Part shown: piece by piece, positions 5,852 to 13,803 of the stretch
Numbering within the stretch: the first letter of the stretch is position 1
How the letters are laid out: each line of letters opens with the position of its first letter
Assembly (NCBI GenBank): GCA_023399355.1
Contig: JAEWQC010000275.1
Span: forward strand, 1-16,559
Reading direction: 5' to 3'
DNA from: Bacillota bacterium
GTDB lineage: Bacteria; Bacillota; Clostridia; Acetivibrionales; DTU013
Length of the DNA stretch: 16,559 nucleotides
Position numbers and translations under genes: made by a program
Notes under the pieces: model-generated
Database searches by the model: none
What the model saw: only the letters and a program-made list of their open reading frames with translations
What the model was told of the DNA's origin: nothing

Positions 5852-6409
5852 ATGAATTATGAAGAAAAGACAATATCAGAGAGACATATTTACTCAGGGA
5901 ATATAATAAATGTTGAACATGTCACCGTTACACTTCCCGACGGCAGACAAGCCACCAGAGACCTGGTACTGCATCCGGGAGCTTCGGCTGTCATCCCGCT
6001 TAATGAACTTGGAGAAGTCTATATGGTAAGACAATACCGGAAAGCGATAGAATCCGTTTCTCTTGAAATACCCGCAGGAAAGCTTGATTTTGAAGAGGAT
6101 CCAAGAATCTGTGCAGAAAGGGAGCTTAAAGAAGAAACCGGACTTGAAGCAAGAAAAGTCACCCATTTGGTCAGCATACACAGCACTCCTGGATTTTCGA
6201 ATGAAGTACTGCATCTTTATGCAGCTACCGGCCTTCATGAAGGGGAAAGCTGTTCAGATGAGGACGAATTTATTTCCACGGAAAAATACCCTGTGTCCCA
6301 ATTGCTGGAAATGATCTTAAATGGGGAAATAACAGACGCAAAGAGTATCATTGGTATTATGATGGCTGACAGGATTCTGAACGGAAAACTTGAGATACCA
6401 TACAAATAA
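5852..6409 (+). CDS. nudF: ADP-ribose pyrophosphatase, Nudix family
   Basis: 185 residues. It hydrolyses ADP-ribose to AMP and ribose 5-phosphate in the cytoplasm. The Nudix box is intact at residues 76-98 (G-x5-E-x7-REL-x-EETGL), with the metal-binding glutamates E91, E94 and E95. The upstream IPAG just before the box and the following TPGFSNE are typical of the NudF/YqkG ADP-ribose subfamily rather than MutT. ATG 5852 has AAGGAGAAGG at 5834-5843. It is the last gene of the proC operon and is followed by a strong terminator. In Bacillus the orthologue also lies near spoIIM and xerD, which supports the name. Confidence 0.92.
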   Translation: MNYEEKTISERHIYSGNIINVEHVTVTLPDGRQATRDLVLHPGASAVIPLNELGEVYMVRQYRKAIESVSLEIPAGKLDFEEDPRICAERELKEETGLEARKVTHLVSIHSTPGFSNEVLHLYAATGLHEGESCSDEDEFISTEKYPVSQLLEMILNGEITDAKSIIGIMMADRILNGKLEIPYK

Positions 6410-6443
6410 GAATAGAAGCTAATGAGATCTGGAAAATAAAAAG

Positions 6444-6485
6444 ATTACAATATCATTCAAAAGGATGATATTGTAATTTTTTTTT
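6444..6485 (+). terminator. Strong rho-independent terminator of the proC-rnhA-nudF operon
   Basis: A perfect 13-bp stem (6444-6456 with 6465-6477, starting ATTACAATATCAT), extended by two loop pairs, and followed by an unbroken T run through 6485. It insulates spoIIM from the upstream operon. Confidence 0.95.
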
Positions 6486-6592
6486 GCCAGCATACATAAA
6501 ATCTAAGGAACGTTGTACAAGACAGCTATTTGTGATGTTACTACATTAGCCTTTTTTAGTATACATCGCATGTAGCCCAAGGAGGTTCGATT

Positions 6593-7234
6593 TTGTTCAA
6601 AAAGATTAAAAGTGTGATCGGAGAACATATTGCCAAAAATCGAAATGCTTATCTATTCCTGTTGATGGCATTCATACTTGGCATCTCGGCAGGAGCTTTC
6701 ACGGTCAACGGATTAAGCGCGATGCAAAGAGATGACCTTTCAAATTATTTTCAGGGCTTTCTACAATTGTTAAATAATCAGAATATGGACACCAGTGAGC
6801 TTTTCTCAACTGCGTTAATGGAAAATCTGAAATTGGTTGGTATATTATGGATACTTGGCGTAACAATCATCGGTATCCCCTTTATCTTTGTGATCATTAC
6901 AATCAGAGGCTTCATTACCGGCTTTAGTTCAGGTTTCATTATAAGTGCACTTGGCTTCAAGGGAATTCTGTTCTCTATTTTCACAATGCTTCCAAAAGAA
7001 ATATTAATTGTCCCATGTCTTATTGCAATTGGTGTAAATGGCATTAATTTCTCCATGCAGCTTGTCAGAAACAAAACAATACAGAATAACAGGAAGGATA
7101 GTTTGAAAGGCTCCTTTGCCTCCTATTGTTTCGTAGCGGCATTTTTCAGCAGCATTATTCTTGGAGGGATCCTATTGGATGCATATATAACCCCTGTCAT
7201 TGTCAGAATTATTGCTCCGTCAATTATTATTTAA
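6593..7234 (+). CDS. spoIIM: Stage II sporulation protein M
   Basis: 213 residues. In Bacillus, SpoIIM is a mother-cell membrane protein that recruits the SpoIID/SpoIIP peptidoglycan hydrolases to thin the septum and drive engulfment. The TTG start has AAGGAGG at 6579-6585, seven bases upstream. There is a short basic N-terminus (FKKIKSVIGEHIAKNR), then about five membrane helices: near residues 19-38, 80-104, 108-125, 130-148 and 176-200. The FILGISAGAFTVNGL segment is characteristic of the family. It stands alone after a terminator. A CATACATA element at 6491-6498 resembles a sigma-E -10 box, which would fit mother-cell expression, but no clear -35 is seen. The neighbour xerD is in the same relative place as in Bacillus. 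Confidence 0.93.
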   Translation: MFKKIKSVIGEHIAKNRNAYLFLLMAFILGISAGAFTVNGLSAMQRDDLSNYFQGFLQLLNNQNMDTSELFSTALMENLKLVGILWILGVTIIGIPFIFVIITIRGFITGFSSGFIISALGFKGILFSIFTMLPKEILIVPCLIAIGVNGINFSMQLVRNKTIQNNRKDSLKGSFASYCFVAAFFSSIILGGILLDAYITPVIVRIIAPSIII

Positions 7235-7310
7235 ATTATTTTTCAAAATTTATAAAATAAAGTATAAATGTCTAAAATTAGTATATAATATTTACATAAA
7301 GAAATAATTA

Positions 7311-7338
7311 TTGCCAAATTCGGAAAATAGTTTAGAAT
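7311..7338 (+). promoter_or_regulatory. Candidate promoter for xerD in a very AT-rich spacer
   Basis: TTGCCA (7311-7316) and TAGAAT (7333-7338) with a 16-base spacer; each box matches 5 of 6 consensus positions. It lies 134 bases upstream of xerD. The surrounding spacer 7235-7471 is conspicuously AT-rich and encodes nothing recognisable. Confidence 0.45.
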
Positions 7339-7471
7339 GAGTATTATAACAAAAGTAAAAATACATAAATATTAGTAATTATACATTTATAAATCTCTAA
7401 AAATGTATTACAATCAGTATAAAACTATTTAATGGGTAATAATAACAATTAATATAAGAGGGGAAATTTTC

Positions 7472-8356
7472 ATGGAAGCTTTGGTTCAAAAGTTTGTAAT
7501 TTTTCTCGAAAGAGACAAGCGTCTCTCGCTAAACACGCTTCAGTCGTACAGGCGTGATATTGAGCAATACTTTACCTATTTGCAGGAGATTAATCTTCAG
7601 AATATTTCGAACACAAATAAAACGACTGTCATTGCGTACCTTCTTTATCTACAAAAGAAGGGGAGGGCTACTTCGACAATCTCAAGGAATCTTGCGTCGA
7701 TCAGGTCTTTCTATCAGTACATATCAAAAAACAAGATCATCGATCAGGATCCAACCTCTGAGCTGGTTTCTCCCAAGGTTGAAAAGAAACTTCCGCAGAT
7801 ACTGTCTACAGAAGAGGTGGAGCTTTTGTTGGAACAACCGCAATGTGTGGATCTGAAGGGATTCCGTGACAAAGCCATGCTTGAGTTGCTTTATGCAACG
7901 GGCATAAGGGTTTCGGAGTTGATTCAGCTTGACACACAGGATCTAAGCATTGAAATGGCATACATAAGGTGCAATAAGGGCAATCGTGAGAGAATGATCC
8001 CGATCGGCTCCATGGCAATTGCTGCATTAAAGGAATATTTGGTCAAATCGAGACCTTTGCTCATTCAAAAGATTGATGAAAAGGCACTATTTGTTAATAT
8101 TAACGGTGGCAGACTCACACGTCAGGGCTTTTGGAAAATAATCAAGCAGTATAAGAACCAGGCAAAGATAGCTAAGGACATCACTCCTCACACATTGAGA
8201 CATTCGTTCGCGGCGCATCTGCTTGAAAACGGTGCTGATCTGAGGTCCATACAAGAGATGCTCGGGCATTCCGATATATCTTCTACGCAAATTTATGCGC
8301 ACATTGCAAAAAACAAGATAAAGGAAGTTTACAAGAAAACACATCCAAGAGCCTAG
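7472..8356 (+). CDS. xerD: Site-specific tyrosine recombinase XerD
   Basis: 294 residues, the standard Xer length. It acts at dif during division to resolve chromosome dimers, with a XerC partner not in this window. Residues 1-90 form the SAM-like core-binding domain. The catalytic domain has the full set R146 (ATGIRVSE), K169, H240 and R243 (HTLRHSFA), H266 (LGHSDISST) and the nucleophile Y275 (QIYAH). The C-terminus YKKTHPRA is typical of XerD rather than phage integrases. The ATG has GAGGGG at 7458-7463. Its place between spoIIM and deoB copies the Bacillus ripX-drm order, so this is the housekeeping recombinase and not a mobile-element integrase. Confidence 0.93.
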   Translation: MEALVQKFVIFLERDKRLSLNTLQSYRRDIEQYFTYLQEINLQNISNTNKTTVIAYLLYLQKKGRATSTISRNLASIRSFYQYISKNKIIDQDPTSELVSPKVEKKLPQILSTEEVELLLEQPQCVDLKGFRDKAMLELLYATGIRVSELIQLDTQDLSIEMAYIRCNKGNRERMIPIGSMAIAALKEYLVKSRPLLIQKIDEKALFVNINGGRLTRQGFWKIIKQYKNQAKIAKDITPHTLRHSFAAHLLENGADLRSIQEMLGHSDISSTQIYAHIAKNKIKEVYKKTHPRA

Positions 8357-8391
8357 TCTTTTCTAAAATAAATAATTTGATCGTGCATCAG

Positions 8392-8427
8392 AACTGCTGA
8401 CAAATACAATTTGCCGGCAGTTTTTTT
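8392..8427 (+). terminator. Rho-independent terminator of xerD
   Basis: AACTGCTGACAAAT (8392-8405) pairs with ATTTGCCGGCAGTT (8409-8422) with one G-U pair and one A-C mismatch around a 3-base loop. It is followed by a T run to 8427. Confidence 0.85.
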
Positions 8428-8684
8428 CTGGCCATTTATGATACAAATACGAACAGGCAGATAAATTCGAGAGCATTGTGCCATAGAAGCTCAAAACTTC
8501 AGAATACAAAAACAAAGGCCTTACTGAGGAATTCAGATCTGCGGATTCATGAGCTGCTTCGTCGACTGCAGCTAACTGTTCGACTTTGCGCCTACATGTA
8601 TGGAATACTTTTTCTTTATCAATATAATATGGTACAATTTGAATAATACTATAATTGTTCTAAAAGATTATTGGAGAGATGGAT
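8428..8684 (+). other. Spacer upstream of deoB
   Basis: No gene is supported here. A frame without stops runs through most of it but has no start, no ribosome binding site and no protein-like features. A 6-bp inverted repeat (AGCTGC at 8552-8557, GCAGCT at 8568-8573) with a 10-base loop might be a small regulatory hairpin. TACAAT (8633-8638) and TATAAT (8649-8654) are -10-like boxes for deoB, but I find no convincing -35 at the right distance from either. Confidence 0.4.
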
Positions 8685-9851
8685 ATGAAAAGAGTAATCA
8701 TCGTCGTTATGGACAGTGTCGGAATGGGAGAATTGCCGGATGCGCAAAAGTATGGTGATACCGGAAGCAATACGCTGGGAAATATAGCAGCGGCTATAAA
8801 GGGCTTTTCTCTGCCGAACCTGGAAAAGCTGGGACTTGGTAATATTAATGGGATCAAGGGCTTCAAAGAGGTCAAAGCTCCCAAAGGCTGCTATGGACGA
8901 ATGGCAGAGCGCTCTGCAGGGAAAGATACGACAACAGGGCATTGGGAGATGTCGGGAATTATTCTTGAACAACCATTCCCGGTATATCCCAATGGCTTTC
9001 CTGAAAATGTCGTCAGACAGTTTGAAGAAAGTATCGGAACAAAGACACTTGGCAATTTTGCAGCCTCTGGCACCGAAATTATAAAGCAGTTAGGACAACA
9101 GCATGTCAAGACGGGATACCCGATTATATACACATCAGCTGACAGCGTGTTTCAAATTGCTGCGCATGAGGATGTTATACCCATTGAAAAGCTGTATGAC
9201 ATCTGCAGGAAGGCCAGAATTATCCTTACAGGAGAACATGCAGTCGGGAGAGTGATCGCAAGGCCATTTACGGGGACTGAAGGCAATTTTACCCGTACAG
9301 AAAGACGGCATGATTTCTCATTGGAGCCAATCAGAAAGACAATTTTGGACTATCTTATCGAGAAGGGTCTTGAGGTAAAGGCTGTCGGAAAAATCAAGGA
9401 CATTTTTGCAGGCAAGGGTATTTCTGATGCGGTTCATATCCACAACAACATGGATGGAGTCGATAAGACGATTGAATATATGAAGCAGCGTTTTGACGGT
9501 TTGATTTTTACCAATCTTGTCGATTTTGACATGCTTTTCGGACATAGAAATGATGTGAGCGGGTATGCCCGGGCTCTTTCAGAGTTCGATGCAAGAGTGC
9601 CGGAACTTTTGGCTGCACTCGACGAGAATGACATTATGATATTTACCGCCGACCATGGCTGTGATCCCACTACTTCAAGCACGGATCATTCCAGGGAATA
9701 TGTACCGCTCCTTGTAGTGGGGGAGAAAATCAGAAGTGGCATAAATCTTGGTACAAGGGTTGCTTTCTCTGATCTGGCGCAAACGTTGTCTGAAATATTC
9801 GATATTGGAGCAGAATTCTCAGCCAGTAGCTTTTATAATGAAATAAGATAA
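8685..9851 (+). CDS. deoB: Phosphopentomutase
   Basis: 388 residues. It interconverts (deoxy)ribose 1-phosphate and 5-phosphate, linking nucleoside phosphorolysis to central metabolism. It belongs to the alkaline phosphatase superfamily: metal ligand D10 in VMDSVGMGE, the phosphorylated threonine in GKDTTTGHWE (probably T84), and C-terminal ligands in DFDMLFGHR, FTADHGCDP and STDHSREY. The first ATG, at 8679, abuts the GGAGAG site (8673-8678); the second, at 8685, has normal spacing and begins directly at the first strand MKRVIIVV, so I chose it. The adjacent gene encodes a pyrimidine-nucleoside phosphorylase whose product this enzyme consumes; the two are probably co-transcribed, 62 bases apart. 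Confidence 0.96.
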   Translation: MKRVIIVVMDSVGMGELPDAQKYGDTGSNTLGNIAAAIKGFSLPNLEKLGLGNINGIKGFKEVKAPKGCYGRMAERSAGKDTTTGHWEMSGIILEQPFPVYPNGFPENVVRQFEESIGTKTLGNFAASGTEIIKQLGQQHVKTGYPIIYTSADSVFQIAAHEDVIPIEKLYDICRKARIILTGEHAVGRVIARPFTGTEGNFTRTERRHDFSLEPIRKTILDYLIEKGLEVKAVGKIKDIFAGKGISDAVHIHNNMDGVDKTIEYMKQRFDGLIFTNLVDFDMLFGHRNDVSGYARALSEFDARVPELLAALDENDIMIFTADHGCDPTTSSTDHSREYVPLLVVGEKIRSGINLGTRVAFSDLAQTLSEIFDIGAEFSASSFYNEIR

Positions 9852-9913
9852 GAACTGGGAGGATGATGGAAATATCTGCCACGATATTATAAAAGACAAG
9901 AGCGGAGAAAAAT

Positions 9914-11212
9914 ATGAGAATATACGATATCATTGAAAAGAAAAGAGACGGATATGAACTGTCCCTTGAAGAAATCAGCTTTTTCATTAAAGGCTTTTTG
10001 AATGGAGAAGTCCATGATTATCAGGCATCGGCGTTGCTGATGGCCATTTTTATCAAAGGATTCAATTCGAGGGAAACTTCAGACCTGACTTCAATCATGG
10101 CGGACTCCGGCGACAAGATAGACTTGTCGGAGATACCCGGTGTCAAGGTTGACAAGCACAGTACCGGCGGCGTGGGGGATAAGACCACGCTTGTCATCGG
10201 ACCAATTGTTGCAGCGTGCGGAGTGCCGGTTGCCAAGATGTCAGGGAAGGGTCTTGGACATACGGGCGGTACAATTGACAAGCTCGAGTCGATCAAAGGC
10301 TTCAGGACTTCTATTACGAAAGAGGAATTTATAAATAATGTAAAGGATATAGGTATTGCAATAGCCGGACAGACAGGCAATCTTGCTCCTGCTGATAAAA
10401 AGCTTTATGCGCTTCGCGATGTGACTGCCACAGTCGATAGTATTCCTTTGATAGCCAGCAGCATCATGAGCAAAAAATTAGCATCCGGTGCAGATAAGAT
10501 ATTGTTGGATGTCAAGACCGGCAGCGGTGCGTTTATGAAAACCTTTGACGACTCGGTCAGGCTGGCCAGGGAAATGGTTTCCATCGGCAGTCATATGGGG
10601 AGGAAAACTGCCGCTGTCATCACAGATATGAATATCCCATTGGGAAATGCGATTGGAAATGCGCTTGAAGTAAAGGAAGCCGTTGCCACTCTTCAGGGGA
10701 AAGGCCCCAAAGACCTGGAAACTGTTTGTTTTGAATTGGCAGCAAGAATGCTCGAACTTGCAGGACTGGGTACAATTGAACAGTGCAGATCACTAGTTGT
10801 AGAAAAAGTTCAGGACGGGAGCTCATTGAAAAAACTCGGAGAACTATCGCTGAAGCAAGGAGCCACCTATGTTCCATGGGACATAAAAGCATTAGAAGTC
10901 GCCCCCGTGGTTGAAAAGGTTTTATCACCTTTTGAAGGCTACATTGGTTCAATCCGTTCGGAATGGATCGGAAAAGCGTCTGTAATATTGGGCGCCGGAA
11001 GAGAATATAAGGAGAGCACGATAGATTACGGCGCAGGGATCATTTTACATAAAAAGACCGGAGATATGGTAAAAAAAGGAGAACCTATTGCGGAACTGCA
11101 CACATCATCGGGTGAAAAGCTTGCCGAGGCAAGAGACATCCTCCTTGGCGCATATATTCCCTCAACAGCAATCCCGGTTTTGGAATCCCCAATATTAGCA
11201 TACATCGATTAA
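9914..11212 (+). CDS. pdp: Pyrimidine-nucleoside phosphorylase
   Basis: 432 residues, the usual length. It cleaves uridine, deoxyuridine or thymidine with phosphate to the base and (deoxy)ribose 1-phosphate in the cytoplasm. Catalytic motifs are present: K81 with the phosphate loop KHSTGGVGDK, R168 in ALRDVTATV, S183 and K187 in ASSIMSKK, and the family signature SGKGLGHTGGTIDKLE (residues 110-125). The signature has Lys112 where Arg is usual, a conservative change. The overall style (PVAKMSGKGLG) is closer to Gram-positive Pdp than to E. coli thymidine phosphorylase. ATG 9914 has GGAG at 9904-9907. Together with deoB it forms a salvage unit. Bacillus has a purine nucleoside phosphorylase at this place in the spoIIM-dacF neighbourhood, so the salvage enzyme has been swapped. 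Confidence 0.95.
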   Translation: MRIYDIIEKKRDGYELSLEEISFFIKGFLNGEVHDYQASALLMAIFIKGFNSRETSDLTSIMADSGDKIDLSEIPGVKVDKHSTGGVGDKTTLVIGPIVAACGVPVAKMSGKGLGHTGGTIDKLESIKGFRTSITKEEFINNVKDIGIAIAGQTGNLAPADKKLYALRDVTATVDSIPLIASSIMSKKLASGADKILLDVKTGSGAFMKTFDDSVRLAREMVSIGSHMGRKTAAVITDMNIPLGNAIGNALEVKEAVATLQGKGPKDLETVCFELAARMLELAGLGTIEQCRSLVVEKVQDGSSLKKLGELSLKQGATYVPWDIKALEVAPVVEKVLSPFEGYIGSIRSEWIGKASVILGAGREYKESTIDYGAGIILHKKTGDMVKKGEPIAELHTSSGEKLAEARDILLGAYIPSTAIPVLESPILAYID

Positions 11213-11236
11213 AAAAGATACAAAATATGGATAATT

Positions 11237-11305
11237 CAAAGCAGTCAAAGCAGGGACAAAGCAGGGACAGTTCTTGCTTTGATTTTTTTTGTTAAATTTT
11301 GTCCC
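11237..11305 (+). repeat. Short tandem repeats with nested inverted GGGAC/GTCCC
   Basis: CAAAGCAGT (11237-11245) is followed by two identical 11-bp units CAAAGCAGGGA (11246-11256 and 11257-11267). The second unit supplies one arm of the pdp terminator hairpin. GGGAC at 11264-11268 and GTCCC at 11301-11305 form a wider inverted pair, with GTTCTT just inside it, reminiscent of the GGGACnGTTCTT...GTCCC repeats scattered in Firmicute genomes. That comparison is from memory and needs a genome search. Confidence 0.45.
11257..11290 (+). terminator. Rho-independent terminator of pdp
   Basis: CAAAGCA (11257-11263) pairs with TGCTTTG (11275-11281) around an 11-base loop, followed by A and eight T (11283-11290). 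A second T run follows GTCCC at 11301-11305. Confidence 0.7.
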
Positions 11306-11403
11306 GATTTTTTTGCTTAATCTCCTCTTCACAGAATATACTGCCTTTTTGCGGCATAACTTTATTAATAAAGAGAAAAGAATGCTTGCAGGGAGTGTTG
11401 GTT

Positions 11404-12636
11404 ATGCTAAAAAAGGCAGTATCAGTTTGGCTTGCGATAATTTTTGTGTTTTCGTTACTATCTTTACCGGCTATAAATGCAGCGACAACAGACAATACGG
11501 AATATGACGCAGCAACGGTTATGAAAATTATGAATAAAACCTCTGTAACAGAGCTGAAAGCCAAAGGTGCCGTTTTGATGGACTGCAATTCCGGTTCAGT
11601 ACTGCAGGAAAAGAACGGCAACGATAAGCTGCCGCTCGCAAGTGTCACAAAGGTCATGTCCATGTTGCTCATTATGGAAGCAATTGATTCAGGTAAACTT
11701 ACTTTTGACACAAAGGTGACTATAAGTGAAAATTCCTATAGAATGGGTGGCACACAAGTTTGGCTTGAACCAGGGGAGGTGTTTACTGTTCATGAACTGC
11801 TTCAAGCTGTGTCAATCCGGTCGGCTAATGATGCAACAGTAGCTCTGGCAGAAGCTGTCGCAGGCAGTGAAGAGGCATTTGTGGCAATGATGAACAACAG
11901 GGCGAAGGAACTTGGCATGCAAAATACTAATTTTGTCGATTGCACAGGGTTGACAGACAATGGTCATTATAGCAGCGCATATGATATAGCGCTGATGTCA
12001 AGAGAGCTTTTGCTGAATCATCCTGAGATTTCAAAGTATGCAACCACCTGGCAGGCAAAGTTCCGGGAGAACACTCCCGGAAAGAAGCCGATTTCTCTTG
12101 ATAATACAAATAAACTTGTGAGATATTATGAGGGCACCGTAGGGTTGAAAACAGGATACACGGAAGTGGCCGGACATTGTCTTTCCGCTTCGGCAGCCAG
12201 GAACGGACAGCAGCTGATAGCCGTTGTACTGGGCGAACCTGACTCCAATACAAGGTTTGCGGAGGCAAGAAAGCTGCTTGACTATGGCTTTGCCAACTTT
12301 GAAACCACTCTTGTCAACAAAAAAGGGGAAGAGGTACAAAAAGTGCAGGTGAAAAAAGGGGTGCAAAAATACACAAATGCTGTGTACAAACAGGATGTCA
12401 AGTTGCTTCTTAAAAAAGGCGAGAAGGGAAAAGTAGAAAGAAAAATAAACCTTGAAAATAATTTGGCAGCCCCAGTGTCCGAAGGGCAAAAAATTGGGGA
12501 AATAATATATATGATTTCCGGAAATGAAGTGGGCAATGCTGATTTAGTAGCGTCAAACAGCGTGCAGAAAGCTTCATTCATAAAATTATTCCTGTTAATG
12601 ATGCGGGAATGGTTTGTACTGGGCAGGACGATATAG
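11404..12636 (+). CDS. dacF: D-alanyl-D-alanine carboxypeptidase, DacF-like
   Basis: 410 residues. A low-molecular-weight penicillin-binding protein (serine peptidase family S11) that trims the terminal D-Ala from peptidoglycan stem peptides outside the membrane; DacF of Bacillus acts in the forespore and affects cortex cross-linking. A Sec signal peptide covers residues 1-26 (basic MLKK, hydrophobic core, INA cleavage site). Active-site motifs are complete: S80-x-x-K83 (SVTK), S140-A-N142 and K249-T-G251. The C-terminal domain ends in an amphipathic/hydrophobic anchor (FIKLFLLMMREWFVLG). ATG 11404 has GGGAG at 11391-11395; the frame is open 35 codons upstream, but that part crosses the pdp terminator region. 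Position after xerD-deoB-pdp supports DacF over DacA. No spoIIA genes follow. Confidence 0.93.
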   Translation: MLKKAVSVWLAIIFVFSLLSLPAINAATTDNTEYDAATVMKIMNKTSVTELKAKGAVLMDCNSGSVLQEKNGNDKLPLASVTKVMSMLLIMEAIDSGKLTFDTKVTISENSYRMGGTQVWLEPGEVFTVHELLQAVSIRSANDATVALAEAVAGSEEAFVAMMNNRAKELGMQNTNFVDCTGLTDNGHYSSAYDIALMSRELLLNHPEISKYATTWQAKFRENTPGKKPISLDNTNKLVRYYEGTVGLKTGYTEVAGHCLSASAARNGQQLIAVVLGEPDSNTRFAEARKLLDYGFANFETTLVNKKGEEVQKVQVKKGVQKYTNAVYKQDVKLLLKKGEKGKVERKINLENNLAAPVSEGQKIGEIIYMISGNEVGNADLVASNSVQKASFIKLFLLMMREWFVLGRTI

Positions 12637-12672
12637 TATAGGTCTTCAAAGTTGAAAGGTCAATCAACCCGC

Positions 12673-12712
12673 TCAGTTAAGATGAAAAAGTAAGCTTTTT
12701 CACTTTGGCTGA
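12673..12712 (+). other. Long hairpin with G-U pairs downstream of dacF
   Basis: An 18-bp stem (12673-12690 with 12695-12712) around the loop TAAG. The pairing includes three G-U wobbles and one A-C mismatch on the plus strand; on the minus strand those wobbles become mismatches, so the structure is favoured in the plus-strand transcript. There is no T run, so it is not a classical terminator. It may stabilise the dacF mRNA 3' end or assist the terminator at 12800. Confidence 0.5.
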
Positions 12713-12799
12713 ACATTGGGTCTTCTGCTGGAGCTTTTTCTGCACCTGAAATTTTAAAGAGGAACTACCCTACTATAAGTGAGAATCTTAGAACTTGAT

Positions 12800-12834
12800 A
12801 AAACGTCTGTAAATACTGACGTTTTTGTTTTTGT
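12800..12834 (+). terminator. Rho-independent terminator after dacF
   Basis: AAAACGTC (12800-12807) pairs with GACGTTTT (12818-12825) around a 10-base loop, followed by T-rich sequence broken by two G. It overlaps the -35 region of the next promoter. Besides the hairpin at 12673-12712, this terminator and the promoter, the 323-base gap 12637-12959 holds nothing I can identify. Confidence 0.75.
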
Positions 12835-12844
12835 CTGGTATAAT
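12816..12844 (+). promoter_or_regulatory. Promoter of the M50 protease gene
   Basis: A perfect TATAAT (12839-12844) preceded by an extended TGG (12836-12838), with CTGACG (12816-12821, 4 of 6 matches to TTGACA) exactly 17 bases upstream. The -35 lies within the terminator hairpin of the preceding unit. Confidence 0.65.
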
Positions 12845-12959
12845 GGTTAAAGGATATATCTTAATGGAAAAAGATTTTACATAGTCTGAGGTATGCCACT
12901 TTTTGGTGCCATAGCAATCAGGAGGCTGAAGAAAACGGGATACGAAGGAGAATCATCAG

Positions 12960-13655
12960 ATGAATGGAAATGTTCTGATTTATATATATGCAATTCCGGC
13001 TGTATTGATTTCATTGGGCTTTCATGAATTTTCGCACGCATTTGTTTCTTTCAAACTGGGCGATCCAACTGCCAAGCGGATGGGAAGACTTACCCTGAAT
13101 CCGATCAAGCACCTCGATCCCCTTGGCACGCTGATGCTTCTTATTTCCATGTCCAGCGGCTTTGGCTTTGGCTGGGCAAAACCGGTGATCACTGATCCGT
13201 CCTATTATAAGAATCATAAAAGAGGAACAATGCTTGTAAGTCTGGCAGGGCCAGTCTCCAATCTGATACTCGCCTTTTTGTTTTCGTTTCCGATGGCATA
13301 TATCGCATTGAAAAATGGGTATTCTGTAAATGAAATTTTTTTCAGATATTGGGGAATACGGATTGATACAGCTTTATTTGATATATGTAAGTCCTTATAC
13401 ATGATCAACATCGGACTTGCAGTATTCAATATTCTTCCGATACCGCCTCTTGACGGTTCAAAAATATTGACTGCAATTCTACCGGCAAAACAATATTTCC
13501 AGTTAATGAAATATGAAAATTATATCGGAATGGCCTTCCTTGCAATCATGCTGCTCAAGCCGGAGATTCTTTCAACGATTCTCTGGCCATTCAGATGGTT
13601 GGTTCAAAGTGTTTTCATGCTCATTGTACCGCCGATTCTCAGCCTTATTGCATGA
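12960..13655 (+). CDS. Site-2-type intramembrane zinc metalloprotease (M50)
   Basis: 231 residues, a compact family M50 protease without PDZ or CBS domains, like Bacillus YwhC. The zinc-binding HExxH (HEFSH, residues 22-26) is in the first membrane helix, and the third ligand motif NILPIPPLDG lies in a later helix. A conserved GxxxNP segment (RLTLNPIKHLDPLGT) and LAGPVSNL complete the core. About five to six membrane helices are predicted. The substrate is unknown; family members cleave transmembrane proteins such as anti-sigma factors, but none is encoded nearby. ATG 12960 has AAGGAG at 12944-12949. It has its own promoter and precedes trpS-scpA-scpB, an arrangement I believe is common in Clostridia, though each part can be transcribed separately here. 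Confidence 0.9.
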   Translation: MNGNVLIYIYAIPAVLISLGFHEFSHAFVSFKLGDPTAKRMGRLTLNPIKHLDPLGTLMLLISMSSGFGFGWAKPVITDPSYYKNHKRGTMLVSLAGPVSNLILAFLFSFPMAYIALKNGYSVNEIFFRYWGIRIDTALFDICKSLYMINIGLAVFNILPIPPLDGSKILTAILPAKQYFQLMKYENYIGMAFLAIMLLKPEILSTILWPFRWLVQSVFMLIVPPILSLIA

Positions 13656-13774
13656 AAAACAATATTCAATTGCAGAAATGATGATAGGGATGAAAAATTG
13701 GACTTGTGCAAAAATACTCAGTTAATATAAGTGGAAGAAGTTTATACATTGAATTCTTTTTTCATGACAGGTTG

Positions 13775-13803
13775 TTGACATCATATATTGCAATACTTAC
13801 AAT
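13775..13803 (+). promoter_or_regulatory. Sigma-A promoter of trpS
   Basis: A perfect TTGACA (13775-13780), 17-base spacer and TACAAT (13798-13803). Transcription would start near 13810, about 40 bases before the trpS ATG. That leader is too short for a T-box riboswitch. Confidence 0.85.

Noticed and set aside
7472..8356. Mobile-element integrase
   Set aside because: Length, C-terminal HPRA and the spoIIM-xerD-deoB order identify the housekeeping XerD; no attachment sites or phage genes are adjacent.
8552..8600. Resemblance of the TTCGTCGACTGC region upstream of deoB to the 42-bp repeat downstream of scpB
   Set aside because: Only a short core matches and the flanking palindrome is different; not enough to call a degenerate copy by eye.
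8425..8652. Long stop-free plus-strand frame upstream of deoB
   Set aside because: It has no usable start codon or ribosome binding site and the translation shows no recognisable protein character; it is crossed by promoter-like sequence.
9863..9892. Nine-codon ORF (MMEISATIL) between deoB and pdp with GGGAGG before it
   Set aside because: The GGGAGG directly abuts the ATG, so spacing is unusable; probably chance.
12893..13027. Plus-strand ORF of 44 codons overlapping the start of the M50 protease
   Set aside because: It overlaps the well-supported protease frame and its ATG lacks a convincing ribosome binding site.
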